Shown piece by piece: positions 1 to 10,300 of a DNA stretch of 64,000 nt (positions within the stretch are counted from its first letter, which is position 1; each line of letters starts with the position of its first letter). Source of the stretch: Nipponacmea schrenckii (Eukaryota > Mollusca > Gastropoda > Lottiidae); the NCBI GenBank assembly GCA_030562195.1, contig JAUJPP010000005.1:18773106-18837105 (forward strand). Reading direction: 5' to 3'. The notes under the pieces were generated by a model, which was given only the letters and a program-made list of their open reading frames with translations, ran no database searches and was not told the origin of the DNA. The translations under genes were made by a program, and so were the position numbers.

Positions 1-1
1 A

Positions 2-763
2 CCAAGAATAAAAGTTGGTTTTGTTGGACACTGTGTATCAGATATTACACTAAGTTTAATTTACTTTATGATTGCAGTAACCGACTATTTTCAATTGATA
101 GGATTAAATATATTTTGCATGATAAGCACTCACGCTTTCTTAAGCTTAACGTTAATAACGGGATTGTTGAGTGTTCATCAAGCTATTGATCAAGTCCTTG
201 TATTACGATTCCCAATGACTTACTTTACTTGGGTCACCACCAAAAAGATGATCATATCAGTAGTCGCAATCTTCGTCGTGTGTTTCCTGTTGGGGTTTGT
301 GGTTTTGATAGGATTCCGGCAAACCGAACCTTGCTCTGTTGAAATTAACAACAATCAGTACTCCTATATCCTTACTTTGGTTAACACGTGTTTATGTATT
401 ATCTCTTTACCTGTGATGTACATCTACAGTGCGATGCGTGTCCGATCACACATCCGTCATATGTCTCGGTTATTCGAATCACCAGTGATGTCCGAGATAT
501 ATGTAAGGCAACTGAAACAAAAACGAATGGTGGTCACCTTATCTATTATTTGTGGACTGTATATTGTGTGTTATTCCCCTATGGTGGTGTTACTGATCAG
601 ATTATTGTTCATTGATTGGGAGAATAGATCAAATATCTACCCCAATGTCTTCTCTCGCACAATAGGAATTATATATATACTTAATAGTGCGGCCAATCCT
701 ATTGTGTTCATCTGGCGTTTTAGGTCAAAATTAAGAATCAGTTCAACGTGCAAATGTTTCTGA
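2..763 (+). CDS. Class A (rhodopsin-like) GPCR, 5'-partial (TM2-TM7)
   Basis: The frame is open from the left edge to a TGA at 761-763, so the N-terminus and TM1 lie outside the window. The internal ATG at 68 is not the true start: upstream codons already read as TM2 (GHCVSDITLSLIYFM). Order seen: TM2; TM3 beginning with the conserved Cys (IFCMIST); TM4 (IISVVAIFVVCFLLGFVVLI); second extracellular loop with its disulfide Cys (EPCSVE); TM5; TM6 with CYSP in place of CWxP; TM7 with NPIVF in place of NPxxY; then a short basic tail ending CKCF, with Cys that could be palmitoylated. The end of TM3 reads AIDQVLVLRFPMTY, so the DRY arginine is replaced by Gln. Plasma-membrane receptor; ligand not predictable. 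Molluscs have large expansions of such orphan receptors (family knowledge). Confidence is high for the superfamily, low for any subfamily. Confidence 0.88.
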   Translation, partial: PRIKVGFVGHCVSDITLSLIYFMIAVTDYFQLIGLNIFCMISTHAFLSLTLITGLLSVHQAIDQVLVLRFPMTYFTWVTTKKMIISVVAIFVVCFLLGFVVLIGFRQTEPCSVEINNNQYSYILTLVNTCLCIISLPVMYIYSAMRVRSHIRHMSRLFESPVMSEIYVRQLKQKRMVVTLSIICGLYIVCYSPMVVLLIRLLFIDWENRSNIYPNVFSRTIGIIYILNSAANPIVFIWRFRSKLRISSTCKCF

Positions 764-1352
764 TGTTAATGGAACACACCTTACTGCTCGATACCAGCTT
801 TGTATTTTTTTTTTATAGGTGTTGTTTAAATCCCAACTGCTTATAAAAATTTGCACGCAAATTAATACTGTTTATTTGAAGGATCATACTACATTTCCAT
901 TTTGCTGGAATGGGCGGTTCGGATTTAAAACGGACCTACATTTTTACACAAAGTAAGGCGGTAAAGTTGCGGTATGAATTTATGGTGACACGGCACAGGT
1001 TAAACTACACACTTATGTAGGTTTTCAAAAACATGGGCAACAGATCAATAGTCGAAAGTTTCAGGGTGCATGCGACTGACAGAATTTTAGATGGATATTT
1101 TGATTAGTCAGTCAATCACTTCAATGTTGCCTACGTGTACGTTTAAATTTAAATTCAGTTGATATATTTAGTTTTTATAATGTTACCAACAAAATTATAG
1201 TAAAATAATGTGTCGTTCATCAAGGTGAGGTCACTTTAAAAATGTTCAAAATAATGCGGTTACATCTTAAAGCGATTGATCCATTTACGATTTCAACATA
1301 TGTTATTACTTATATTGAATAGTACGGTGGTCAATATACGACATCATATACA

Positions 1353-1547
1353 AATATAATTATAAAACTTGTCTTTTCACCCAGGCGATTATTCTAGCAT
1401 TTTGAATTAAAACATTATTAATACTAGTCACTCAAGTGCTAACCACATTTCATTTGAAAATACAAAATTTAATTCAAAATTTCTGAATTATCACCTGGGT
1501 TAAAATTAATTTTCACCGGGTGAAAATACAAGTTTTAAAATTATATT
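1353..1547. mobile_element. MITE with ~30-bp terminal inverted repeats
   Basis: The left arm 1353-1382 and right arm 1518-1547 are inverted copies with few mismatches; both contain AAACTTGTnTTTTCACCC read inward. The interior is AT-rich and non-coding. Size (195 bp) and structure fit a non-autonomous DNA transposon. The superfamily cannot be assigned because no target-site duplication is clear. Confidence 0.7.
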
Positions 1548-1720
1548 CCAGTTTTTTAATTAAATTCGAAATTGAAAAAATAAATGATTTCGTATACGGA
1601 GCATCGTGGACGGATTATAATTATTTGTTTTTTTTTGGTTCACTTTGATCATGTTATATATTTTGTAAATCAGTCTGTTATGTTATCATGTACATGTATT
1701 TGTAAAGGACGTTAAAATCT

Positions 1721-1726
1721 AATAAA
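1721..1726 (+). promoter_or_regulatory. Polyadenylation signal AATAAA (probable GPCR 3' end)
   Basis: A canonical AATAAA hexamer 958 bases after the GPCR stop codon, on the same strand. In such AT-rich DNA the hexamer is common by chance, so the assignment rests on position alone. Confidence 0.4.
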
Positions 1727-1805
1727 GGATCCAAAATATATTCTCGCAGTTGTTTGCTCGTCCTTAGCTAACGCATCGTTGGGTTAAACATAGGTTGAAT
1801 CAATA

Positions 1806-1965
1806 GAGCTCTACGTCCTTCTCCTCTGTACCTAATAGGCCAAGACAATGCAATGTGCAATAAGGGAAATTTTGTCTTGATATCGGCGTCAGCCTACTTC
1901 TCTTTTGCGATTACGAACTGTGAACTGCATAATCTTGAAGGTACAATGCTTGCAAATGGGGCCCC
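1806..1965 (-). mobile_element. tRNA-derived SINE fragment (body/tail), reverse orientation
   Basis: Reads as the reverse complement of the body and 3' tail of the SINE seen in full at 26446-26811: the tail is diverged here, followed by the TGCAATGTGCAATAAGGG stretch and the GGCGTCAGCCTACTTCTC stretch. The tRNA-like head is missing. It abuts a forward copy at 1985. Confidence 0.6.
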
Positions 1966-1984
1966 ATCCCATCGACTAAGCTCC

Positions 1985-2205
1985 GTGGCAGATTAAGTTA
2001 ATTTGCCAGCGACTGACGTAGAAAAAGTGTCTAGTCGTTCGTATGGGACAATAAACCGCGTACATGGGTGCTACAGGCTCGACAGTAGAGTAGGCTAATG
2101 TCGCTGTCCTGGAAAAATTCCCCTCATTGCACACTGTATGGTGTTGCCCGTCTTCATTAGTTCACAAGGTGCAGAAAAGTAGAATGTAAAACTCCATTCT
2201 TACCT
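1985..2205 (+). mobile_element. tRNA-derived SINE fragment, 5'-truncated
   Basis: Shares with the full copy at 26446-26811 the GTCTAGTCGTTCGTATGGGA segment, the AGAGTAGGCTAATGTCGCTG segment and the 3' end AAGTAGAATGTAAAACTCCA. No A or B box remains. Confidence 0.7.
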
Positions 2206-2871
2206 ATTTTAATTCATAACAACAGTCTGTAGCGCTTGAGTATTTGGTTGACTATTTTAGCCTCCCTGACGTGTCACTGACAGATGTAAAAATCCCTTGT
2301 ATTATAGGTTAACGAAGACGACAGTGTATTTTGTTATTTGTAATAGAAAGCTACCATTTAGCCATCTTAGTTTAATAATAGAGAGATGATTTAAGAGAAC
2401 AGGTAATGATAAATCTTTAACTACCTCAGAATTAACTGCATCATTTGATTCCTTTGAACAGATGTGACCACATGACGCAAATGGTGTTTGATAAATGTCG
2501 ACCAATACACCCTAGACTGATTTACCTGTTTCAAGATATAGATTCGTTATAGAGATAGGATATAGGTACTGGAAATACTGGAAATATAATGTGATTAAAT
2601 AGGCATTAGCATTACTAGATGTATAAAATTCTAATAATTCCTTCGAAGGAACCTCAAGCTTGGAATTTCACTGTTATCTTTCTATAAATCCACAGATAAT
2701 TCGAATCCGTTAAAATCTGGGACATCCGGAAAATATTTCTATTCGTGTACATCGGGCTTTATAGTTTAAAAACATAAATCAATTGAACATTAAATGCTGG
2801 ACGTGAATTCTAATCTCGATCGGTGTGTAAAAAGTTCGATGACCTTGAATAAGTCATCTTCACTCATAATC

Positions 2872-3005
2872 CAGTCCACCCAGCTTTAAATGGTTACGGA
2901 TAATCCGGGAAAGAGCAATGCCAAGAGGTTTGGCCAAGGACCAGCTGTTAGAAAGGATCCCTGTCATGGCGGACTTGTGAACCTCAGTTGTTATCCTTGT
3001 AAAAT
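2872..3005 (-). repeat. Dispersed repeat (family of 36575-36715)
   Basis: The reverse complement of about 135 bp at 36575-36715; a weaker relative lies at 33590-33690. Shared blocks include TTTGGCCAAGGACCAGCTG and GGATAATCCGGGAAAGA (read on +). Non-coding, class unknown. Confidence 0.65.
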
Positions 3006-3173
3006 ATAGTTGTTTAGTGTAAATGTATTTTTAGCTTTCGGCAAAGGGAGGTTTGGCGAGATCCCATATTATATACCCCTTGTTATTTACACTAAAACAT
3101 ATTAAATGATAACGACATCTTATACCGCCTCACCCTTTGGTTCAATATTTACTTTTTCTTATTAAAGGACATC

Positions 3174-6100
3174 ATGGCTGACCAACGATTTTTTTTGTGT
3201 TTAGTCTTTCTGTTTAGTTTAAGTTGCGGTCAAATTTTTAATAAACAAAAACGTTCGTTGATTGAAGATTATGTCTCCAATGCCATTGCATGTCGTGGTG
3301 TACCAGGATTGTCATTGGGTGTTGTAAAAGGCGGTCAATCTTGGACGAAAGGATTTGGCTTTGCGGATATACAGGGCAAGAGACCAGTTACGACGTCAAC
3401 TCTCTTCGGTATAGCCTCTATCACTAAGTCATTCACAGCAACTGTGATGTCAATACTTCTTGAAAAAAGTGACAAAAAGTAAGTTCCCTTCATATCCATC
3501 ATTTTTTATTTGCATTAAGAATTTCTGGAACTGGCCACCTTGGAGAGAATTACAGATTTTTTACTCGTGTGTGTCAGGCCTAAGCCATATAACGCATAAT
3601 AAAGATATACCATTAAGACCAATTTATCAGCTTTACTTAATATCTTAGGACAATTAGAATAAAACACACAAGACACTAAAATGTATAAGGCATATTATAT
3701 ACCAGTGATCTACATATAAGCAAAACTGTGCAAAATGTAAATCTGCTCACAGCATCTTTACAATTACATAGAAACTCCACGAGACACCAAAACATATTGC
3801 GTATAGTAAAGATATACCATTGTGATATACATTAGTATAACTAAAAATCTTTGCATAATGTATATCTGGTCACAGTCTACAATTACGTAAAAACTCCACG
3901 AAACCGCATAACATATAACGCATAGTGCATTGTGATCTATATATTAGTATAATTAAAATTTTTGCATAATGATTAATGTACACACATTATTTCTACTTTT
4001 TTCTTTCAAATATGTTATCAAAAATTGACAATTGCTTACTCCTAATGGGACTAATACATATTTATCTTTTTATTTCCGAAATTTAGATATACATGGAATA
4101 CGAAACTATGTGAAATATTAGGCGATGATTTTGAAATGGATAATGAAATTAGAACTAAAGAAACGACAATAAAAGATATATTATCTCATAGAACAGGTTT
4201 ACCGTCCGGAGACATTGGTATATTTGCAGGTTATCCGGGCAATTTTACTCGGGCTGACCTGAGCAAGTAAGTAGGTTGTGGAGGTTACAATCTGGTTATA
4301 TGTCAAATAAGGCTTCTTATGTTTGCTGAACTCTCTATTTTTAGAAATATCATATTTGCGACGATAATATCTATTAGATTTTTTTGTTAGATAAGACACT
4401 ATTCATTCGAAAACACCGTGAAAAAGTTATTCTAATTTTTATAAGGATGATAGAGGAAATCATTAATAGTTTTGAACGTCCCCTGATTTTTGAACAGTTG
4501 TGCTTTCAAAATATTCCCACCAAAACATTTAGTTTCCGTCCCTCCCTTTAGACTACGGTGTGATATTTCAAATATATTCAGTTAATATTGGTACGTACTG
4601 GTACTGTAATTAATTGTTATTCTTTTTCCAGGCGTATAAAATACTTACAGGGAATCAGGCCATTTAGAGACAGTTTTATGTATAATAATATTATGTTTGG
4701 TTTAGCTGGTTATGTAATTGAAGTTTTGTCGAGCAATACTTGGTCAAAGGAAATTCAGTCCAAAATCCTGATGCCCTTGGGTATGTCCAATACAGCGATA
4801 ATGGGCGAAACTGTCACTGCAACTGATCCAAATCTGGCTAAATCCTACGAATTTGTAGGAAAAGAGCGAATACTTACAAGTCCGGAATTTTACCCGTAAG
4901 TTATTTATATTAAATAATATCTTATCTATCTTCACTGCGATTCGTTTTAGTCAGTGGCAAAGCGGACCTTCCATCTAAAACAGTGACAATTCTCACCTTC
5001 CATTTAAAACAGTGACAATGTTGTCCTTCCAACATGGTAGTCATCATGTCCGCCCATCTCGACTTACCAATTAGATAGGTAAAGTCTCAGTAACGTCCTT
5101 TTCAGAGGAAATCCAACTCAACCAGCAGGGGCTATAGCTTCGTCATCAGAAGATATGATTAAATATATACGATTCATATTGAATAAAGGGAACGCAACTG
5201 ATGGCAAGACGGTAGCTGATTGGAAGAATCTAGCTATGCTCTTTAAACCATATACCACCATAGGCATGGCAGAATGGACAAAAGCTACTTTTCCAATATC
5301 TGATGTGGACTCCGGTTATGGATTTGGTTGGTTTATATCAAATCATCAAGGTACGTAGAAATGTAAAGACTTGAATAAAGTTTTACGTTTTTTCTTTCTT
5401 TCATTGGATAAAGATGGGTTACCCCATAAAGTGTGAAATGGACAAATTCTACTGAACCGGGCAGCAGCATTTGTATTTGATTTCGCTTTACAACCGCCAA
5501 AATCATTATCTTTGTGATTTCTTCCTGCATCATGAGCAAAAAGATTAAAATATACCCACAGGACCCTATCTCGAAAAAATACCTGTCTGAGGCAGTAATT
5601 ATTTCCATGAGCGTCCTAGAATCTTTTAAAAATTGATACTGCGTCTTAGAATGAAAAAAGAATTGAAGTTCTCAAGAATGGTCAATTTATGTTTATATCA
5701 TCAGTGAATACACCTGGTGTCATAAGGTAACAAAATTTCCTCATAAAATCTGTAAAACTCAAAAAACTAAGTAATTATTAAAAAAGGGTTTAATCAATTT
5801 ATGGAGTGTTTTTCAATAATTAATGGCATTTTCATGGATAATTACTAAGTTCTGAGGATTTAGCGGATTATACAAGGATCCTGTTATGTTGTTTATGGAA
5901 GCAGGTGTATCTCCTAATGAGAATAAACATACTCTTAATGGTCAAGGTTTAATTTTTTGAATCTTAAGTTCATTCTAAGACGCAGTATTCCTGTAATATT
6001 TTTGAATTAAGTAACATTTATGACGCATGATAATCAATCTGACGAGATTGGATATCGGGCCAAATAAAATCTTTTGTAACATATAATTTCAACTATTTGT

Positions 6101-6843
6101 TAATTTTTTAACGTTATTCCCACATAGATCTTGTGGCAATTTTAAATATTAGAATATGCGACTATTTGTTCTTGTTAATAGGTTATAAGAAGATTTGGCA
6201 TTCAGGAAAATTGTCCGGGTATGCATCAATGCTGTGGATTTTTCCGGAAGTTGATATTGGTATCTATGCCAGCGCTAATGGACAAGGAACGGGTTTAGTA
6301 TCATCCAGAATCTTCGAAGTGATTTTTTCATATATTTTCGACCAATTGCTTGGAAATGAACCCTGGTTGAATAAAACGACCTCTTGTACATTTCCCATTC
6401 CGTGGATGCCGGAATATACCCGGTCTGAAGTGACGGATATCATTGATGAACCAGTGAGTAATGCGGAGCAGTTCGTGGGCAGATATGGTCATCGGCTGTT
6501 CGGATATATTGACGTTACTTGGAATAGAGATATCCTTAGTTTCAAATCGGGTAAATTAGATGGGGTCTTAAAACCCACGCACCAAGGGAACGTATTAAGG
6601 CTTAAGATTACCGGAGATCAGAGAGCAATATTGGATTTGTTGGAAGTCAAGTTTAGCAGCAAAAACGACGAGGAATACCAAGATGTTCAAATAGTTCTCA
6701 CACCCAACCAAATGTACACGTATACCAGAGGCATTAAGTTTGAAATTACTGAAGATAAGTCTACCAATGTAGCATCAGCCATCGTTTGTCAATTGATGAC
6801 CATAGTTCTTAGTTTAACCCTTGTCATGAAATTAATAAATTGA
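3174..6843 (+). CDS. Secreted serine beta-lactamase / penicillin-binding-like protein (5 exons)
   Basis: Exons 3174-3478, 4087-4266, 4632-4895, 5106-5350 and 6182-6843 join in phase with GT/AG ends and give 551 residues. Signal peptide at 1-19 (FFLCLVFLFSLSCG). Serine-hydrolase motifs of the class C beta-lactamase/DD-peptidase fold: SITK (S82-xx-K85), YNN (Y179-N-N181) and HSG (338-340, in the position of KTG), plus conserved LLSHRTGL and PAGAIASS. The catalytic Ser, Lys and Tyr are all present, so it is probably an active hydrolase rather than a decoy. The last ~25 residues are hydrophobic after a polar stretch, suggesting a GPI or tail anchor. Animal relatives include LACTB-like proteins and the oyster shell-matrix protein gigasin-6 (family knowledge). 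Substrate unknown. The start is the first ATG and is followed directly by the signal peptide. Confidence 0.9.
5636..5991. mobile_element. Palindromic MITE (family P) in intron 4
   Basis: The element begins TGATACTGCGTCTTAGAATG and ends with its inverse (CATTCTAAGACGCAGTATTC). The interior is also palindromic: both halves carry the GGTGTCATAAGGTAACA-type block and the AAACTAAGTAATTATT block in inverted order, so one strand could fold over its whole length. Relatives lie at 10407-10730, 27151-27484, 45145-45492 and 53815-54270. Confidence 0.8.
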
Positions 6844-7370
6844 AAAACCCTTAAGTGGGGCGAAGAAGCAGGACGTAAAACTCCATTTATTTAATTTACT
6901 GACATTATTGTCTACACCGTTCTAGAAACGACGACACGTTAATAAATCGGAATCTTAAACTCAATCTGACTGACTGATCATATTAATATAATAAATATGA
7001 TATTAATATATAAGTAGCATGTTGGAAGGCGCAGGTCTTGTGATGAAAGTCTGTCAAATAGTAATGCCCATTACCCCTTTGAAATACTTCCCGTCTTAGT
7101 TCCTCTTAAGGGCACCCCAGATTTCCCGTAAACAATAAAACTGGATATAGTTGCGCTACACTTCAGATATGATCTTAGATTATTAGCTATTTTATTTATA
7201 TACTCTCTTCGTGTACTGTACAGTCTAACTCGTGTTTCCATGACAACTGGAATAGTAAGACATTGCATCGATCTGCTATATCGTATACATTATACGCCAT
7301 GATAGAAAATGGCTATATTGTTTATATCGAAGAACTGGGGTGATATCTGATATAGCTCTAGTGTTCAAAA
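6844..7370. other. Intergenic region
   Basis: A 527-bp gap. A short remnant of the SINE tail (GCAGGACGTAAAACTCCATT) is at about 6867-6890, and two AATAAA hexamers (6941 and 6990) follow the beta-lactamase-like gene. The rest should include the promoter and 5' UTR of the next gene; no recognisable core element was found. Confidence 0.6.
6941..6946 (+). promoter_or_regulatory. Polyadenylation signal AATAAA (beta-lactamase-like gene)
   Basis: AATAAA 98 bases after the stop codon; a second AATAAA lies at 6990-6995. Either could serve the gene. Confidence 0.5.
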
Positions 7371-10300
7371 ATGGCAGGTATAATTGAACAAATCAAGTCG
7401 AAAATCAAGTAAGTTGAGATCATTTTTTGTCGTCTTTTCGCGCGAATCTGCATGTTCTAGATCTATAAAGAAGTGTGTGTGTATGACGTATGATTATGTA
7501 AACACTCTAAGTAGTTTTGTCAGTGGTTCAACTTAATTATTTTAAACATTTAATATATATGTTCTGTCTCTCCTGGATTTTGAGACGTTCAATCTGTATA
7601 GTCAATGCTATTTCTTTCATGTATATATTATCGATTGTTTAGTTCCTTAAATACATATGAATTTAACATCTTATTTATGCCTGGGAAGGGAGCCAGTCCC
7701 TATGGTTGTTGAGCCATTGACTGGTTTGAGCTAAATTGTAGCCTGAATAATTATTTCGATAAACTCAATTATAACACATACGTTGATTAAGTACTGGTGA
7801 CCTTGTAATACTTTTTATATATACCGTATTTATGATAAAAGTAATTCTATAACTATAAACCTGTAGTGACCAATAAATACATGTGAAACACATTAGTAAA
7901 ATGTCGTTAGTTCGGACTTCTAAGGAACCTTTTGTGGATTGTATAAATCCGCTCGGAGTCTTGTTCATTACTTAACTCAAAGAAAGCTATAAATAAATCC
8001 ATTTCGTATTATACCATCTGATACTTTGATATCCATATACATTTATACTCTTTTTATTTTCAGAGGCGAAATCACATCACCGAAGGCCATAAAATTTAGT
8101 TTGGATTTAGTTAATTTATCCATCGATCATATCCATTTACTGGAAGAGATAAGCAGAAAAACGGTATTGTTGGAAGGCCCGTTAGTCTACAGAGCCATAC
8201 AGAGATATGAACAGTTATGGCTTCCATTGGCTGCCGAATATGCCCAGCAAATCTTAGCAGCGCCCATAGATATAGAATGGATCTGGCATTGTCACCTTCT
8301 TTCACCGGTGACATACCATAGAGATTGCGAAAACGTTGTTGGCCTGTCTATAAACCACCAACTATTAGACAACAGAAAAAGGATGAAGGCTCTAGAGATT
8401 TCCAAAAGTTTGTGGAACGAAACGTATCCCGATGAACCTTTTGACATCCCTCTTAATGGTGAAGGTGTACCGCCTGATTTTACGTATGAAGCTAGGGGAC
8501 TCTCGTACGATCTGGTTGCAGCTGTGTCTCGACAAAGACAGTTCTTTTACCAAGTTAGTCTCCCACATTTCAAAGACATTAGATTTTTGGAGAAGAGTTT
8601 AATGCGCTACAAAAAATATCTGTACTTAAAGAAAATCAACCCCGAAGCGTTTTTAGTACCGTGTTACGATATTGACCTGATTTGGCACACCCACCAACTA
8701 CATCCGTTTACCTACCGGGACGAAACAACCAAACTTCTTGGCGAGCTCTTCCAACACGACGATTCGGTTAATGAGCGTTACCCTGGTTCAAGACTTAACA
8801 AAGCTGATGCTTTCACGAGAGCAAAGTGGAAGAGCCAATACAATGAAAATTTTTCAAATTTTGGTGCCATGTTTCGTGGTGATCTTCCATTGAACAAGCT
8901 GACCATGGTCTCGCCTGGAGACACATACGGATTTTCAACCAAATCGGCGTGGATTGACATTCATAAAGTGAAAGTTGATGGATTGAATGGAGACATTGAT
9001 AAAACAAAAGTCAAAATATATTTCGCTTGTAATCTTACAAAAGGGCCAAAATTGACCACAATCAAAGGACTTCAAAGGGAATGGACTGACCACGAAAAGG
9101 ATCATATTAAGTTCGAATTTGACACTAAACAATTCAATCAATTAAAAGTATCCATTTCGCAGCATGATGGTACGTTTATATCATGTTTCGGACAATATGA
9201 CGATATCGCTTCAACATTTTACGATTTCCTGCCAGTGTTGGAAGGTACTGGGACCCGAGGACTAAAATTCTCAGAGGAACTAACTGTGAACACTAATACT
9301 CATGGTACGCTCAAAGTTCATCTACATGGCTTCATCCAACCACCTACAATGGGAAAGTGTCTGTTGTTTTTACAAAATGGGCGTTACGAGCAGTGCAATA
9401 TGCCTCTCAATTCAGAAAGACTTTGGGGCCCTATACCGTTACCTAAACCTGCCAATAACATGGACGAAAATAAATGCAGTGTCGCCAGTCATGTGTAAGT
9501 ATAAAATAGTATATTTTGAAGGTATATTTCCTCTTTAGATGACAAAATATTTGGATTTTTAAACTTGACAATTGGTGTCAAAACTATACGACAGAATCCC
9601 TTTATAACTCAATTAATCAAAAAGTAAAGAAAATAGTAATACTAGTACTCCATTAAAATAATATATTATTTAGTCATGGCACCTGGTAAGTCTGCCTGTG
9701 TTAATTGGTATTTGTGAACTAATTTTGTTTATTTTGTCATACAGTCGTTAAGTGGCATCGAGTGATCTAGGCTCACCTCACCATGGACTTGATCTCAAGA
9801 GCTAAAAAACTAACATTTCAAGGAATTGCCTCGTAGAAATATTATCCACCAGCACAATCATTTGTTTTTTAAATGTGAAACATAAACTAAATAAACAAGC
9901 TTTGTGGGATCTCCAACATGTTAAATACAATCATATAGATGGAAAATGAAAGTTGGAAGATGATTATAGGTCGCTCTGTATCTGATGTAATGCCTTGTCG
10001 TTTACGTTTAAGTTGAACTCTTTGGTGACAACTAATCCGGAGTGAATAATTGTATATTGATAACATCCATAAACTACATTGCCTAATAGAAGTTAATTTT
10101 TTTAGGAAGATATGAAAAATGTTTCTAGAACTTAGTGGTTATTAACGGTACTTAAAATTGTGGTAAGAGCGAAACTTTAAGCAGAGATGATTGATATTTA
10201 CATATTTATATTTTAGGTTATTAAATCACACTGGAAGACTTATATTTACATGTCGAGTTATACATTGTCCGGCTATTATGATGTCAGCTGTACATATCTT

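Larger units (their letters stand above)
764..3173. other. Intergenic region with repeats
   Basis: No coding potential seen. It holds the probable GPCR 3' UTR up to about 1740, an inverted-repeat element (1353-1547), two opposed fragments of the tRNA-derived SINE (1806-2205) and a dispersed repeat also present at 36575-36715. The 200 bases before 3174 should hold the 5' UTR and promoter of the beta-lactamase-like gene, but I recognise no TATA box or initiator there. Confidence 0.6.
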
